Positions 24,193-35,819 of a DNA stretch of 64,000 nt are shown here, one piece after another. The notes beneath the pieces were generated by a model. It saw only the letters and a program-made list of their open reading frames with translations, was not told the origin of the DNA and made no database searches. The stretch is from Sordariomycetes sp. S80-01Y (taxonomy: Eukaryota > Ascomycota > Sordariomycetes), in assembly GCA_037042185.1 (NCBI GenBank), contig JAXQJY010000024.1, forward strand, positions 186,001 through 250,000. The letters run 5' to 3'. Numbering within the stretch: position 1 is the first letter of the stretch; the number at the start of each line of letters is the position of its first letter. A program made the position numbers and the translations under genes.

Positions 24193-24706
24193 TTCGAATT
24201 TGGATGCTGGGGTAGAATGTGGGGGTTTTGGGGAGGTGAACGTTTCAATCTGGACTGATGAGATTCTTATCAACCTGGCTCTCGGCGGCTACAATTATTA
24301 ATTCTTCAATGGCGAGCTGAATCCTTTGTCATGGAGTCTGCGTATTCACTTTTCGGACTTACATATTCCTCTTTTGTCCGATTGGCGGTGCGTTGCTCTC
24401 CTCGGACTGAACCTGGTTCGGAGTAACGAGCTCGGGCTTGGGCGCCGAATCGGCGTGCCAAGGGCGACTGTAGCGATCGCTTACGCTAACCACTTTTATA
24501 GTATTCAGCTGATAATCCCTTCTATCGAGGGATTTCCCCGTGGGAGACAGATGCGGAGGTGGTCGGCTGGAACGACAGCCGGGATCTCGGCAATCGGAGT
24601 TGAACCGCCATCGCAGCTTACACAACACCTACTCGAGATCATTTCATCTGTATACACGCGGCCTCGCGATCCTACGTCACTTGCAGAACAGTAACAGCAT
24701 CCCAAG
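24193..24706. promoter_or_regulatory. Divergent promoter, PhyH / SDR
   Basis: 514 bp between head-to-head genes. It carries TTCGGAC near 24354, CTCGGACT at 24401-24408 and TTCGGAG at 24417-24423. These CGG-centred elements resemble those in other divergent promoters of this block. Confidence 0.5.
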
Positions 24707-26124
24707 ATGGCTCAACAGCACGTATCTTTCAAACTCGAAGATCTCTTCTCCGTCAAAGGGAAAGTGATCGTCGTGACAGGCGGGGGCTCTGGCTTGGGCA
24801 AGGCTATCGCCGAGGGCTTCGCTGTCAATGGCGCCAAGGTGTACATAGTTGGCCGGAGGTACGAGGCTTTGCAGTCTGCTGCCAACGAAATTGGCGGCGA
24901 TATTCATGTGTAAGATTTGGGATGCAAGAGAGATAGAGGTTCAATCTGACCTGGGATCCAGCGTGCAGGGAGACCAGCAAACAAAAGTCGGTTGCCAGAA
25001 AATTGTTCAGAGCATCTCTTCAATGGAAACAAAGGTAAAGAAATCTTTCAGAGGTTCACACAAAGGAGGTTGGTGACAATGGGAACAGGTCGATACCCTG
25101 GTCAACTGCGCTGGCGTTAACAGCCCGTGGAGAGTGAAGGCCGATGATCACAACAATGGTAAGAGGCATTGAGGATGCCATATTCCCTGTGAATAGCTGA
25201 GAAAATATAGCGGACCAGGTCGAGAACATGCTTATCAACGGCATCGAAGAGTGAGTGGACGTCCGAGTTTACGGACCTACATCCTGACAAGCAAAGGGAG
25301 GATTTCGATCGCAGCAACCAGAGTAAGTCTTGAACTCTCAATATTAATTCCAATAAGGAAGTATCTGACAGATAAACAGTCAATGTTGCTGGAGTCTACT
25401 TCCTGACGGTCCATTTCTTGCCTCTTTTGCGACAGTCCACAGACCCCAACGTTTGCGTGATCGCATCACTCGCCGCCGTTGGCAACCAGAGGTACAGCCC
25501 CCCTATAAATGTAATGTGATGTATGAGGCTGATTATTATTGAAGATCTATGGGCTCCATCACTTATGGAGTGTCAAAAGCCGCTAGTAAGTCAACGTTTC
25601 GGATCACTGCCTTTTCACATATAGTTTCAAGGGGACTAGGCACCGTACGTTAAGACCGATAGAACTGACACAAAGTCAGCTGTACATCTCGCCAAACTTC
25701 TAGCAGGCCGCCTGCACCCGTAAGCTCACTGTTCTCCTCATGCCGTGCCCTTCAATAACACCCCACAGCATGAAGATCCGTGTCAATACCATCTGTCCGG
25801 GCATATTCCCCTCTGAAATGACGGGTACCACTACCGGAAAGCATGAGTATAGCATAAATAACCAAGCTGAGAAGGCTGCAATGAGATGTACGGCTGGGCG
25901 TGCTGGACGGCCAGAGGAAATCGTCGGGCCAGTGTTGATGCTGTCGAGTCCAGGCGGCGGCTATATGAACTACGCGCTGTTGACTGTTGACGGAGGGAGA
26001 CTGATGGGAGTCTCAATCCATGATGGGCTCCGGTTGCCGGAGGATAGCTACACGTAAGTTAAAGCCTTTTTTGCGTTGTTGTGTCGCCCATACTAACAGC
26101 ATCAGCGACGAAATCCTCGGGTAG
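24707..26124 (+). CDS. Short-chain dehydrogenase/reductase (SDR), ten exons
   Basis: Exons are 24707-24909, 24962-25034, 25089-25158, 25211-25250, 25297-25322, 25380-25501, 25555-25585, 25680-25719, 25769-26053 and 26106-26124, giving 302 aa. The Rossmann motif is [14 protein letters not shown], the NNAG-equivalent is NCAGVN, and the catalytic triad is Ser/Tyr/Lys in [13 protein letters not shown]. The C-terminal [22 protein letters not shown] is a classical SDR hallmark. Classical SDRs oxidise or reduce secondary alcohols with NAD(P)H. Nine introns is exceptionally many for so short a fungal gene. The intron at 25251-25296 needs an AAG acceptor and is the least certain junction; the last intron could also use a CAG six bases upstream, adding two residues. 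It is divergent from PhyH and convergent with permease 2. Confidence 0.85.
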
Positions 26125-26290
26125 ATTGGTCAGATTAATTAGATTGGTCGTCAAAGATCATCGAATGAGCAAAGATGATAGATGGATATTAGTACTCCTA
26201 GAATGCAATTTCTGCGTAAACATTTGAGCTATTGTTCCTTTCAGCAGCCAACGCTGGCCACTCATTAACAAACACTTCTGACCAAAATGT

Positions 26291-27941
26291 CTACAGAACG
26301 TAGCGGAAGGCCCAGTCCGTGTATCCAGCCTGAGCAGCCATCTTTTTGTTCTCACTCTTCAACCAGAAGCGCAGCACAATGGAAGAGGAAGCACAGACAA
26401 CCAGGGCAACTGTCAGGACAATGCATCCAGTGCGGTAAAGTCTAGATAATCAAGAATTAGCGGCGGCATAACGGATTTGGTTTACTTGCAACTTACGGGG
26501 CATCACCCGAAGGGTATAGATAAGCAGAAGCAATGTTCGTCGCATTCGAGATGGCAGTGCAGAGGGCGATAGCAACAGCCCGCTTAGCCTTGGGTCGAGG
26601 GATGGTAGAAGAGACCCAGGAGAGGATGAGCTGGAAGATGGAGAAGGAACCCATGGCTTGGAGGAACATGGCAAAGTATCGGGCGCCTGTGTTGTAGTTG
26701 GTGGTCGAGACAATCTGCCCGATGATCGAGATGACGGCACCGGTAACGATGTGGAAGCAACGCTCGTTGGTGCGTCCGCTGTGCCAGGAGTTGGCAATGG
26801 AAAATATACAGGCCATGAAGTAAGGCGGGGCGGTGAGCAGGAGGGTCTCAACTTTGGGGAAGCCCAGGGTCTGGACGATGGACGGGAAAAAGTCTGTGAG
26901 AAGTGTTATTTGGCGAAGGTCATACAATATGAAGAAGAATTTGACTTACAGGTGAAACTCATGCTGAGCACGGCTCCCGTCTGGATGAGCACGAGCAACC
27001 AAGTCTTCGGGTCAACGAGGGCCTGCTTGAGACCGACGAACACGGACTCAGTGACCTCGTCCTCTTGGCTATCGTTCTCGCGGGCGAGACGGTACTGAGC
27101 CAGAGTAGATTCGACTTCGGATAGGAAGGGCGTGTTGCTGGGGTAGTTTGGCAGGAGAACATAGCCCAGGAATCCGACGACCACGGTCAAAGCTCCCTCG
27201 ATGATGAAGATCCAGCGCCAAGAACCGTAGCCACCGGCGCCCTCCATGCCGTTGACGATACCAGCAGCGATCAGGCCACCAAAGGCCGAGGCCAAAGTGT
27301 AGCCAGTGTAGAAGATGGCGATTCTCGAGGGAAGCTCGTCCTTCTTGTACCAGGATGACAGGAAGAAGATACAGCCAGGGAAGTAGGGAGCCTCGGTGAC
27401 ACCGACGAGGAATCGGAGAACGACGAGACCCGGGAAGTTCTGGACGAATCCGGTCGCGCCGGACACGACACCCCAGATGATGACGACTGTTGGGAGGTAC
27501 CAGCGGGGCTTGAACATGGAGAGGAGCATGTTGGACGGAACCATCATGGAGATGTAACCAGCTGCAGAACAACGTTAATTGAGCTGATAAGTACAAAGAT
27601 TTGCGTGGTTACTGACCCCACAGAACCATAACGGCGGTCTGGTACTGAACATCAGTAATGCCCAGATCGGCCTCGAGGCCACCCAGACGGGCGTTGGCAA
27701 TGGCGTTGCGGTCGAGGATGTTCAAGAGGAACAGGATGATGAGAATGGGCAGGCTGCGCATATCGATCTTGCGAACCAAGGCCTTCTCGAGCTGTGCATA
27801 CTCCTCGGGGCTGAACTGTCGAAGCAGCTCCGGCATATTGGCGTCCTGTCCCTCGTTGACCTCCTCGACTTCTTTGGCGATGTCAGCTTTAGCATGCTCG
27901 ACCGCGTTAACGGTCTGCTCCATGTTTGGTACGTTGGACAT
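26291..27941 (-). CDS. MFS transporter, ACS family, permease 2
   Basis: Exons (5' to 3') are 27941-27617, 27561-26950, 26893-26497 and 26441-26291, giving 494 aa, with introns of 55, 56 and 55 nt. TM1 has the anion:cation symporter signature (LFLLNILDRNAIANARLGG), followed by AGYISMMVPSNMLL and VGVTEAPYFPGCIFFLSSWY. The C-terminal half starts at FFPSIVQTLGFPKVETLLLT. The last exon supplies the final membrane helix (CIVLTVALVVCASSSIVLRF) and a short cytosolic tail. It is a paralogue of permease 1 but clearly divergent in sequence. It is convergent with the SDR and head-to-head with the class II aldolase. It probably imports an organic acid or a related small molecule at the plasma membrane. 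Confidence 0.9.
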
Positions 27942-28667
27942 GATGTTTTCTCGTCTTCAGGAAACCTTCTGGGTGTCTGCTGAAGCGAAGAGGCTTGACG
28001 AAGAGGGTTATCGAAAAAGGAGGGGGTCGCCTCTCCCACAGCCTTTATGGTGATCGGCCAGATGTAGTAGCCGAACAATGCAACCCCCCGGGACTCTCAT
28101 CCTAGCCATCCCGGCATTAAGCTCAAAAGCTTGACTCCAACCAAGCAACTCTGCGATTACATGACTCTCCCCCCATGTCCTTCCCCGCGATTCCCATTCC
28201 CCAGATCGAGAGTCCTTCTCCACAGAGAAAAGGGGCTAACGTACCGCACCGGCGACTCGCCGGATTTCTTCCCCACTTGGCGACGGCAGCTCATGCACGA
28301 CGTCGGCGTGTCTCCGAAGCGTCCGTGAGGGGAAAAGAGACGTTCTGCCGAGTCTTCGGAGATATCGCCGGCTAAAGAATTGAACCGGCATGCGGCCATA
28401 GGGGCAGAGGGGCCCGCCAGGAGGGGAAAAGCGGAGGAGCTCCTCCACAGGAGACGCCTCATCGTGCACCGGATAATTGAGGCGCAACAGATTGAAGACG
28501 TTGCGCGAAAAAATCAGTATAGAGACAGATCGTCGGAAAGACCGATGTTGAATTGAACCCTTCCGTCATAAATCTTCATAAAACTTAAGCCACTCTCAAC
28601 TTCTTGTCAAATCTCGGCAGTACGCGTCATTGCAGCTTAGGAACACCACACTCAGATCTCATCCACA
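27942..28667. promoter_or_regulatory. Divergent promoter, permease 2 / class II aldolase
   Basis: 726 bp. A perfect 9-bp inverted repeat, TCTCCGAAG (28311-28319) and CTTCGGAGA (28354-28362), is separated by 34 bp. Each half carries CCG/CGG, the kind of site bound by Zn2Cys6 dimers or dimer pairs. It lies about 300 bp from the aldolase start. Confidence 0.55.
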
Positions 28668-29540
28668 ATGGCCCCTGAGAAGAAGAACCGCGCGCTTGCC
28701 ATCGTCGACGCTGCGGCAGCTGGAGGCTACGGTGTTCTCGCAACATGCTGCTACAATGTCGAGTCCATCATTGCCTCAGTCCGCGCCGCCGAGGCCAAGA
28801 AGTCGCCAGTCATCATCCAGCTGTTCCCGTGGGCTGTTGAGTTCGCGGACGGCCTCTTGGTGCACGCGGCCAAGGAGGCTGCCGACAAGGCCAAAGTACC
28901 TGTCGCCGTGCACATGGACCACGCCCAGTCGCCAGAGATCATCAAGAGGGCCGCTGACCTGGGAGGCTTCGACGGCATCATGGTGGATATGAGCCACTAC
29001 GAGAAGGAGGAGAACATGCGTTTGACAAAGGAGCTGGTCGCCTACCTTCACGAAAGGGGCATCATTACCGAGGCTGAGCCCGGAAGGATCAACGGTGGCG
29101 AGGACGGTGTCATGGACACCGGCGAGCTCGAGGCTATTCTGACCACGCCCGAACAAGCTGGGGAGTTTATGGATTTGGGGATCGATTGGCTCGCACCCGC
29201 CTTCGGCAACGTCCACGGTCCATATGGTCCGAAGGGCCCTCAGCTGGACTACGACCGTTTGGAGAGAATCCATGCCGCCACAAGCAAGAGGGGCGTCCAG
29301 CTCGTGCTTCACGGTGCCGGTGCTCCCTGGTTCGGAGAGAAGCTGTTCAAAGAGTGCGTCAAGAGAGGCATGGCCAAGGCCAATGTCAACAACGCGTTCA
29401 ACGAAGAGTTCACGAGGGTCATGAGGGAGAAGGCCGACAAGGTTCCTCTAACAACCCTGTTAGAGGAGGCCACCCTGGCCATGCAGAAGAACATGGAGCA
29501 GACCATGGATTGGCTTGGCTCCACCGGCAAGGCAGCCTAA
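28668..29540 (+). CDS. Class II (zinc-dependent) aldolase, FBA/KbaY family
   Basis: A single exon gives 290 aa. It shows the metal-dependent aldolase TIM-barrel signatures: HMDHAQ (His82, Asp84, His85), EAEPGRINGGEDG, the zinc His in FGNVHGPYG, LVLHGAGAPW and the substrate loop VNVNNAFNEEF. It is shorter than housekeeping yeast-type fructose-bisphosphate aldolase (about 360 aa) and closer in length to bacterial tagatose-bisphosphate/ketose aldolases. It therefore probably cleaves a small ketose- or keto-acid (phosphate) substrate rather than serving glycolysis. It is convergent with the DenD-like dehydrogenase (187 bp between stops) and divergent from permease 2, which supports a joint pathway. 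Confidence 0.85.
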   Translation: MAPEKKNRALAIVDAAAAGGYGVLATCCYNVESIIASVRAAEAKKSPVIIQLFPWAVEFADGLLVHAAKEAADKAKVPVAVHMDHAQSPEIIKRAADLGGFDGIMVDMSHYEKEENMRLTKELVAYLHERGIITEAEPGRINGGEDGVMDTGELEAILTTPEQAGEFMDLGIDWLAPAFGNVHGPYGPKGPQLDYDRLERIHAATSKRGVQLVLHGAGAPWFGEKLFKECVKRGMAKANVNNAFNEEFTRVMREKADKVPLTTLLEEATLAMQKNMEQTMDWLGSTGKAA

Positions 29541-29727
29541 GCTGGAAAGGGGGAAGATTGCAGAGGATCATAAAGGGGTAGGCATCTAGACGATAAGAGG
29601 TGTATTTCGCATTATGATCTTGATACTAGGCCCATATTGTCGCCAAACATTCAGGTAGCCATGAATCAGAGCTCTATATGACAGATGGTTTTCTTACTTT
29701 TCTTGGACCATAAACAACTAAGAGATC

Positions 29728-30754
29728 CTAGGCACTCTGAGCCAGGGTCTTCTGGAAATCCCGCACGATATCGTCGAAAGACTCGTCTCGTTTGAAGCCC
29801 AAGCCCAGAGCTTTCGTATTGTCAAAAACACCTGGCCAAGAGTACAGAATGGCCTTCATGGCAGGGTCCTCCTTCTCCGACAAGAGCTTCAGCTTGTCCT
29901 CTCCCCCGATGCGCGCTAATGAGTCCATCATGTCCTGCACCGTCACACCCATGCCTGGCAGGCACAGCACGCGGTCGTAGGCCGGCAAAGCGTCCTTGGG
30001 CACGTCCAGAGCAAACACCAGATTCCGCACCAGCATCTTGGGCGAGCAGATCCAGTGCTTGAAGTTCCTGTTGACGATTGGGATCTCGCACGGGATCCCC
30101 TGCATCGGCTCGCGGATCATGCCGGACAGGAAGGATGAGGCTGCTGCGGTGGGCTTGCCCGGCCGCACCGTGATGGTGGGCAGCCTGAAGATGAGGGCGT
30201 CGATGAAACCCCGTCGGTGATACTCGTTGATGAGAAACTCGCACATCATCTTCTCGCAGCCATAGGAGCTTTCTGGCGTGGGACGCATGGTCTCGTTCAC
30301 CGGCTCGGGGACGACGCCTCCAAAGACCGCTTGACTGGACGTGTACAGAATCTTCACCCCTGGGCAAGTCTTGCGGAGCGTGTCCAGGAGGATTCTCGTC
30401 GCGTCAAAGTTGACTCTCATGCCTAAGCCTGTATCAGCCCTATACGCCCTCCTTCTCGTCTCCTGTGGGATCTTAGTGAAACTTACCGAGCTCGAAGTCG
30501 GCTTCCGCGCCGGAGGACATTATGCCGTGAAACATGTAAACGGCATCAATGCTCTTATTCACCACAGCCTCGGACTGAGTGAACAAGTCGGCTTTGATGC
30601 ATTTGGCGTTCTGTGGCCATTTCACCCCCTTTGGTACCGGTGGCTCGACAATGTCTGTGAGCGTCACCTTGTACTTCCCAGCCTCCTCGTTCAGGAGCGT
30701 AGCAGCAAGCAGCTGGCCAATGAAGCCGGCAGCGCCAGTGATGAGGACATTCAT
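29728..30754 (-). CDS. DenD-like NAD-dependent epimerase/dehydratase-fold dehydrogenase
   Basis: Exons (5' to 3') are 30754-30487 and 30422-29728, giving 320 aa. The 64-nt intron uses the TAG acceptor that restores FELGMRVNFDATR. The extended-SDR NAD motif is at the very N-terminus (ITGAAGFIGQ). Catalytic elements are YTSSQAVFG and YGCEK (YxxxK). The loop FRLPTITVRPGKPTAAASSF plus SGMIREP is characteristic of the DenD subgroup, whose bacterial members oxidise D-erythronate in four-carbon acid-sugar catabolism. The bacterial route also needs an isomerase and a DUF1537 kinase, neither of which is in this window. The family call is solid; the exact substrate is inferred. Confidence 0.85.
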
Positions 30755-31350
30755 TTTGATGGCAATATCGAGAACCTGTGTGAGAGATTGGGGCTGCGTG
30801 AGGGTGTATCTGCTCTCGACTAGCTGGACTTCGTGTGAGGGACTGGCGGCGTTACAAGACCTTTGGCTGAGTTGGTAAACGTGGCCGTGTATCGAAACAA
30901 TAAGGGGCTGCTCTCAAATGTCTCGCTCTTGATGATCTTCTCGCTGTTGATGCCCCGAAACCCTCGTGGAGTTGCCTCCTCGTGACCTCGAGCCTGTACT
31001 GAGTAGCCGCACTTGGCTGCCGTCGCCCCGGAAAAGAGTGGAGCCCTCCGGACTGCGACCGAGGTGGGTGGGGTCGCAGGTTTCGCCGAGTGCGGAGCTG
31101 CTGGGGGTTCCCGTCTCCATTCCATGACAATCTGGGGAGGTCACGGGGGCTCGAATCGTTCGATGATGGGAATTTCGGCGGACGAGGTCGGTTTGTAAAT
31201 GCTGAATGGCGATAGGCTAGTGGCTTCCAGATGGGCTGTTGGTTTCGTCGGTTACAACTTCTGGAACCGAAGCCCACAGTGGTCACCGTCAAATGCTCCA
31301 ATTGATACACTCACTCCGAATCTCGAGTAGATCACAAACCACAGGCAAAG
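30755..31350. promoter_or_regulatory. Divergent promoter, DenD-like / flavocytochrome-b2-like
   Basis: 596 bp between head-to-head genes. It contains CTCCGGA at 31046-31052, close to a CGACCGAGG. No TATA box is evident. Confidence 0.5.
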
Positions 31351-32982
31351 ATGGCTTCGAACCCTCTGATTCAAGCTGAGTCACTTCAGAAGCACAGTAC
31401 GCCGGAGGACTGCTGGCTTCTCGTCAACGGTGTCGTTTGGGACTTCACGGAATTCGCCTCAGAGCATCCTGGTGGCGCCAATAGTAAGCCGGCTAGCTCA
31501 CTGTCAACCCCGGATCACCAGCTGATGATGCGCAGTAATACATAGACATGCCGGGCGAGACGCCTCAAAGGCTTACAATGAGATCCACGCACCTTCACTC
31601 ATTGCTAATGAGCTCGACCCTTCAAAGCGGATAGGAGACTTTGACGCCTCCAGCGTCTCTGCTGGTTCGGATATCCTGATACCTCCCGAGAACCCAGCGG
31701 CTCCGTCAGCGCCCAAGAATGAGCGGCAAGGGAGACGACCGCTGCAAAGTCTCATCAGCAGTCACGATTTTGAGCTGGCTGCCTCGGAAAATCTGTCCGA
31801 GAAGGCCTGGGCTTTCTTCTCGTCAGCTGCAACGGACTGCATAACCAAAACGGCCAACGAGGCCTACTTTGACCGGATATGGTTGAGGCCTCGGATCATG
31901 AAGGATGTCAAGGACATCACGTACCGAACAAAGATGCTCGGGGTAAATCTTCCCATGCCTCTATTCGTGAGCCCGACGGCGATGTGTAAGCTGTCGCACC
32001 CAGACGGCGAGATTGTCATCGCAAAGGGATGTGAAAAGTCCGGAACGCCGCAAACCGTAAGTTACACCGTGCCGAGACCATGTGCCCGCTCACATCTCAA
32101 TGTTTACAGATCTCTACCAATGCATCATTTCCCTTGGCCGACATTACCGGGTCAGCAAATATCCCCTTCTTCTTCCAGCTCTACGTCAACAAAGACCGCT
32201 CCGCATCCGAGAGGCTTCTGCGACAGGCAGAGTCAAGCGGGGTGCGCGGCATCATAGTCACGGTCGATCAACCAACGCCCGGAAAGCGTGAGGCAGATGA
32301 ACGCGTGAAGAATGATGCGGCCACCTTGGCACCAACGCCAAATGGTGCCACCGCCCGCAACGACTCGAAGGGCAGCGGACTCGGCCGGACAATGGGAGGC
32401 TTCATTGACTCAACTCTGAGCTGGCAAGACATCAAGTGGTTGAGGAGATCAACGAGACTGCCCATCATGCTGAAGGGCGTTCAAACCGTCGAGGACTCGA
32501 TTAAAGCGGTAGAGCACGGGATTGATGGTCTGGTGATTGGCAACCACGGCGGTCGCAGTCTGGACACTTCGACGCCTTCGATTATGATCCTGTTGGAGCT
32601 TCACAAGAAGTGTCCCGACATCTTCAAGCACATAGAGGTGTACCTGGACGGCGGCATTCGACGCGGTACCGACATCTTCAAGGCGCTGTGCCTCGGCGCG
32701 AGGGCCGTGGGTATGGGCAGGCAGTTCCTCTACGCTGCCAACTACGGCCCCGAAGGCGTAGAGCACCTTATCGACAGTAAGCATATCTATGAGTGTTATG
32801 AAGCTATCGCTGACAGTTTCGCAGTCATGCAGGAAGAGTTCGAGACGACGATGCGGATGATGGGATGCACTGATCTCTCGCAGCTGCACCCGGGGCTGCT
32901 GAACCTCTGCGATGTCAATCATTGGTTTGCGGGCCCTGATGGGGCGCAACTGTCGTCTTTCACAGCGCGTTCAAAGCTCTAG
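31351..32982 (+). CDS. Flavocytochrome-b2-like L-2-hydroxyacid (lactate) dehydrogenase
   Basis: Exons are 31351-31483, 31536-32056, 32110-32776 and 32825-32982, giving 492 aa. Introns are 52, 53 and 48 nt. The N-terminal cyt b5 domain (about residues 8-85) has heme ligands in SEHPGG and EIHAPSLI, aligning with HPGG and LHAPNVI of yeast Cyb2. The FMN alpha-hydroxyacid oxidase barrel follows with the key residues present: Tyr in EAYFDRIWLRPRIM and in FFFQLYVNKDR, Lys in LPIMLKGVQT, catalytic His in GNHGGRSLD and phosphate loop DGGIRRGTDIFKAL. The enzyme would oxidise L-lactate or another L-2-hydroxy acid. It starts directly with the heme domain and shows no mitochondrial presequence, unlike Cyb2, so it may not be an intermembrane-space enzyme. 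Confidence 0.92.
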
Positions 32983-33475
32983 ATGGCTTGTTGAGAGAGA
33001 CATGTCGTTGACCATGCCTCGAAGTACTCTTGTTGATGGTGATGGGACAGCTGAGACAGATGCCCCTTACACACATGTGGTGTGGGCAAGATACTCGACG
33101 CAATGTGCAGCTCACGTGGATATCTAGACACATGTACATGGATACACCAATATGAGCTCAAGGGTCAAAAGAGTGAAGAAGATGGCTCCCACACAATAAT
33201 AATAACAGGATTGATTGAAATAGACAAGCGGACACTCCGCCCATAGCGTCCACGTGCGGGCACAAATTCCTCCACGCTCCCACGTCGCTTATGCAGGGTC
33301 CACTTCTCCACACATCACGAACTGGTTCTCCCCCGATTTCCCTCCTTCACAAACCCCATTCCATCCCCGCGAGGTGACGCAGTATTTCTGCAAAAGGCTT
33401 CTACCGGTGACACGGAGTCCACATCTGCACGTGTTTCAATCCTTCCGAGTGCGTCTCGGCCCTTTCGACGATGCG
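32983..33475 (+). promoter_or_regulatory. Spacer upstream of the second Zn2Cys6 gene
   Basis: 493 bp between tandem genes, pyrimidine-rich from about 33290. No other feature is seen. Confidence 0.4.
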
Positions 33476-35569
33476 ATGAGTGTCCAGGGCGCCATCCACG
33501 CAGAGACAGCCTCGGCGCATCCTCCGAGTTTGCGCTCTCGTCAACGCGGTCCGAGAGTCAGAGCCTGTAGGTGCCTCCGATGGCTGCTTGGGACTGCTCG
33601 AGCAATGCTGACTCAACACGTTTCAGGCGCTGAGTGTAAGAGACACAAGATACGCTGCGAGGTTCGACGCGGTGAGGTTGCGTGTGTTCGGTGTCTGCGC
33701 ACTGGCATTGAATGCTCACCGCACGATCCCACTCAGAAGTTCATTGAGGACAATGAATCGTAAGTGCTGTGCAATGCTGCTCCAAATCGTCGTAGTTAAC
33801 TCGAGTCCAGATGGAAAAGTCAGGCCACAGCTCAGATCGCCCAGCTGCAGTCAGCAGTAGCCACTCTTCTCCAACGCGGCCAACTGCCTGAGCTATCGAG
33901 TTTTCAGAATGCCCAGAGACAACCGGCACCATCGACAAGTCCCACGGACTCGGCACTTGGAAACGTCTCCGCGACAGAGTCCGTCATCGCGCCATACGAC
34001 GTGCGTGATTCGTCGACCGAACCCCAGCTGGAGGACCCTGGCCTGGTGCAGGCCCCGATGAGCAATCTGTACGAGCTCACCAGGTCGTCAAAGTCGGCGC
34101 TTCCAGCGAACCCGTCCAGCCGGCCTAAGCCCATCGAGAGGGACCTCATCTCCACTGGCATCATCTCCAATGCACAAGGTGAACTCCTCTTCGTTCGCTT
34201 TGTAAACAACCACAACCCTTTAATGTGGGGTGGTGTCATCTTCCCCTACCGCGACCTCGACACCGTCCGACATGCCTCCGTCCTCCTTTCGACAGCCGTC
34301 TTCGCGATAGCTGCGCTCCACGCTCCAGGGGGAGGGGGTGGTGACACGGTGCAGAAATGCTACGACGCTTTTGTTTCCCTCGTCAGCAGCTCCAGCCTTT
34401 CGCGAAATCACAACCTCGACGATGTCCGCGCTCTTTGCCTCGCGGCATTCTACCTGCCTAACCTGAGCTGGCGGTTATCCGGTCAAGCAGCACGCATGGC
34501 GGCCGAGATGAATGTCCACCAGTCCTTCCACAGGTTGATGAATGGGGACATGCGACACGCCGAAAGGGTCCGAGTCTGGTACGCTCTGTATGTGTGCGAC
34601 AGACACTTCAGCATAGCATATGGCCGACCGTCCGCCATGAGCGACGACGCTGCGATCCGAGGAGTCGAACGATTCTGTGAGCACCCCGGAGCTCTGCCGG
34701 GCGACGTGCGAATCTCGGCTCAGGTCTCTCTGTTCAAGATTTTGTCTGAGGCGTGCATGGAATTCGGGAGCGACCAATCCCAGCCTCTCAGCGAAGCTGA
34801 CTTGGAGAAGCTGCGCATGTTCAACGTCTCCATCGAGCAGTGGCGGCTGAACTGGCAACCTCGTTCAGCCGACGAGGGTGGTATCGGGTCCTACCCATCA
34901 AAGGGTGTGGTCATGTACTACCACTTTGCTCGCTTCCAGCTCAACTCGCTCGCTCTGCGCGGGGTCAGATGGCCAAGCAATGAGCCGTTGTGTCTGAACA
35001 GAAGGGAGGCTGCTATGGCGGCTATATCTGCCGCGATGAGCACCCTTGTTCACATCGTGTCGGAGGATGACATCCGACGAGCGCTGACCGGCGTGCCGCT
35101 TTTTACTCACACCATGGTCGCATTCTGCGCAACATTCCTCCTCAAGATCGCTGCTATCTGGGCAAGGGGTGGCGACAGCCTGTCACAGTCTCTGGGTCTG
35201 GGTTTCAATCTGAGGGAAATTGTCTCGCTTACGCGCCAGTCGGCTGATATGCTGTCAGAGGTGGCGGACCAGGTCAGCGAAAAGCACCTCACCCGACTCG
35301 TTGTCTCGGGCATCAGGGAGATGTTGAACAGGGTGGAAGCGCCCGGTGAGAGAGCCGACGGGACTGCTGCATCGAACCCCGAGCCTCGGCTGAACAATGG
35401 AGGCGCCGCCGCGGATTTTGCGTCGATGCAGATGAGCGAGGGCGTTGACGGCATGATATACAACATGGATCTGCACAGTCTCGCCGGACTGCTGGAGTAC
35501 GGCTCAGATCAATATCTCGACTTCACGGCGCCGGTGGACTTTGACGGCTGGGGAGGGCCAACGACTTGA
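33476..35569 (+). CDS. Zn2Cys6 transcription factor inside the metabolic block
   Basis: Exons are 33476-33566, 33627-33759 and 33811-35569, giving 660 aa. Intron 1 (donor GTAGGT) splits the first zinc-cluster cysteine codon; splicing gives CAECKRHKIRC followed by eight residues to CVRC and LRTGIEC, a CX2CX6CX8CX2CX6C cluster. Intron 2 (51 nt) lies just after. A short coiled segment (QATAQIAQLQSAVATLLQ) probably mediates dimerisation. The middle homology region includes FYLPNLSWRLSGQAARMAAEMNVHQSFHRL and VRVWYALYVCDRHFSIAYGRPSAM, typical of the fungal transcription factor regulatory domain. The C-terminus is acidic/aromatic and could activate. Its place between the lactate-dehydrogenase-like and glyoxylate-reductase-like genes makes it a good candidate for the pathway-specific regulator. 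Confidence 0.9.
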
Positions 35570-35819
35570 GCGTTCGAAGTTGCTCATCGTCTAAATGGTT
35601 CCAATGCTCCCATCCAGAAGCAGCCCGCCCCCCTCATGGCCGATGATTGTGTTCAACGGGTGGCACTTAAAGTCTCCGGAACAAGGCATGGAGTTCTCCT
35701 CACGGAAGTGAGGTTTAAATGCCAATCGAAGGCAATAGCTGGAAATTCCATCGTCAGCTGCACATCCAAATCCAACCCTTCCTGGAAATGTAAGCAGTCT
35801 GGCAGCTCTAGCCTGGCCA

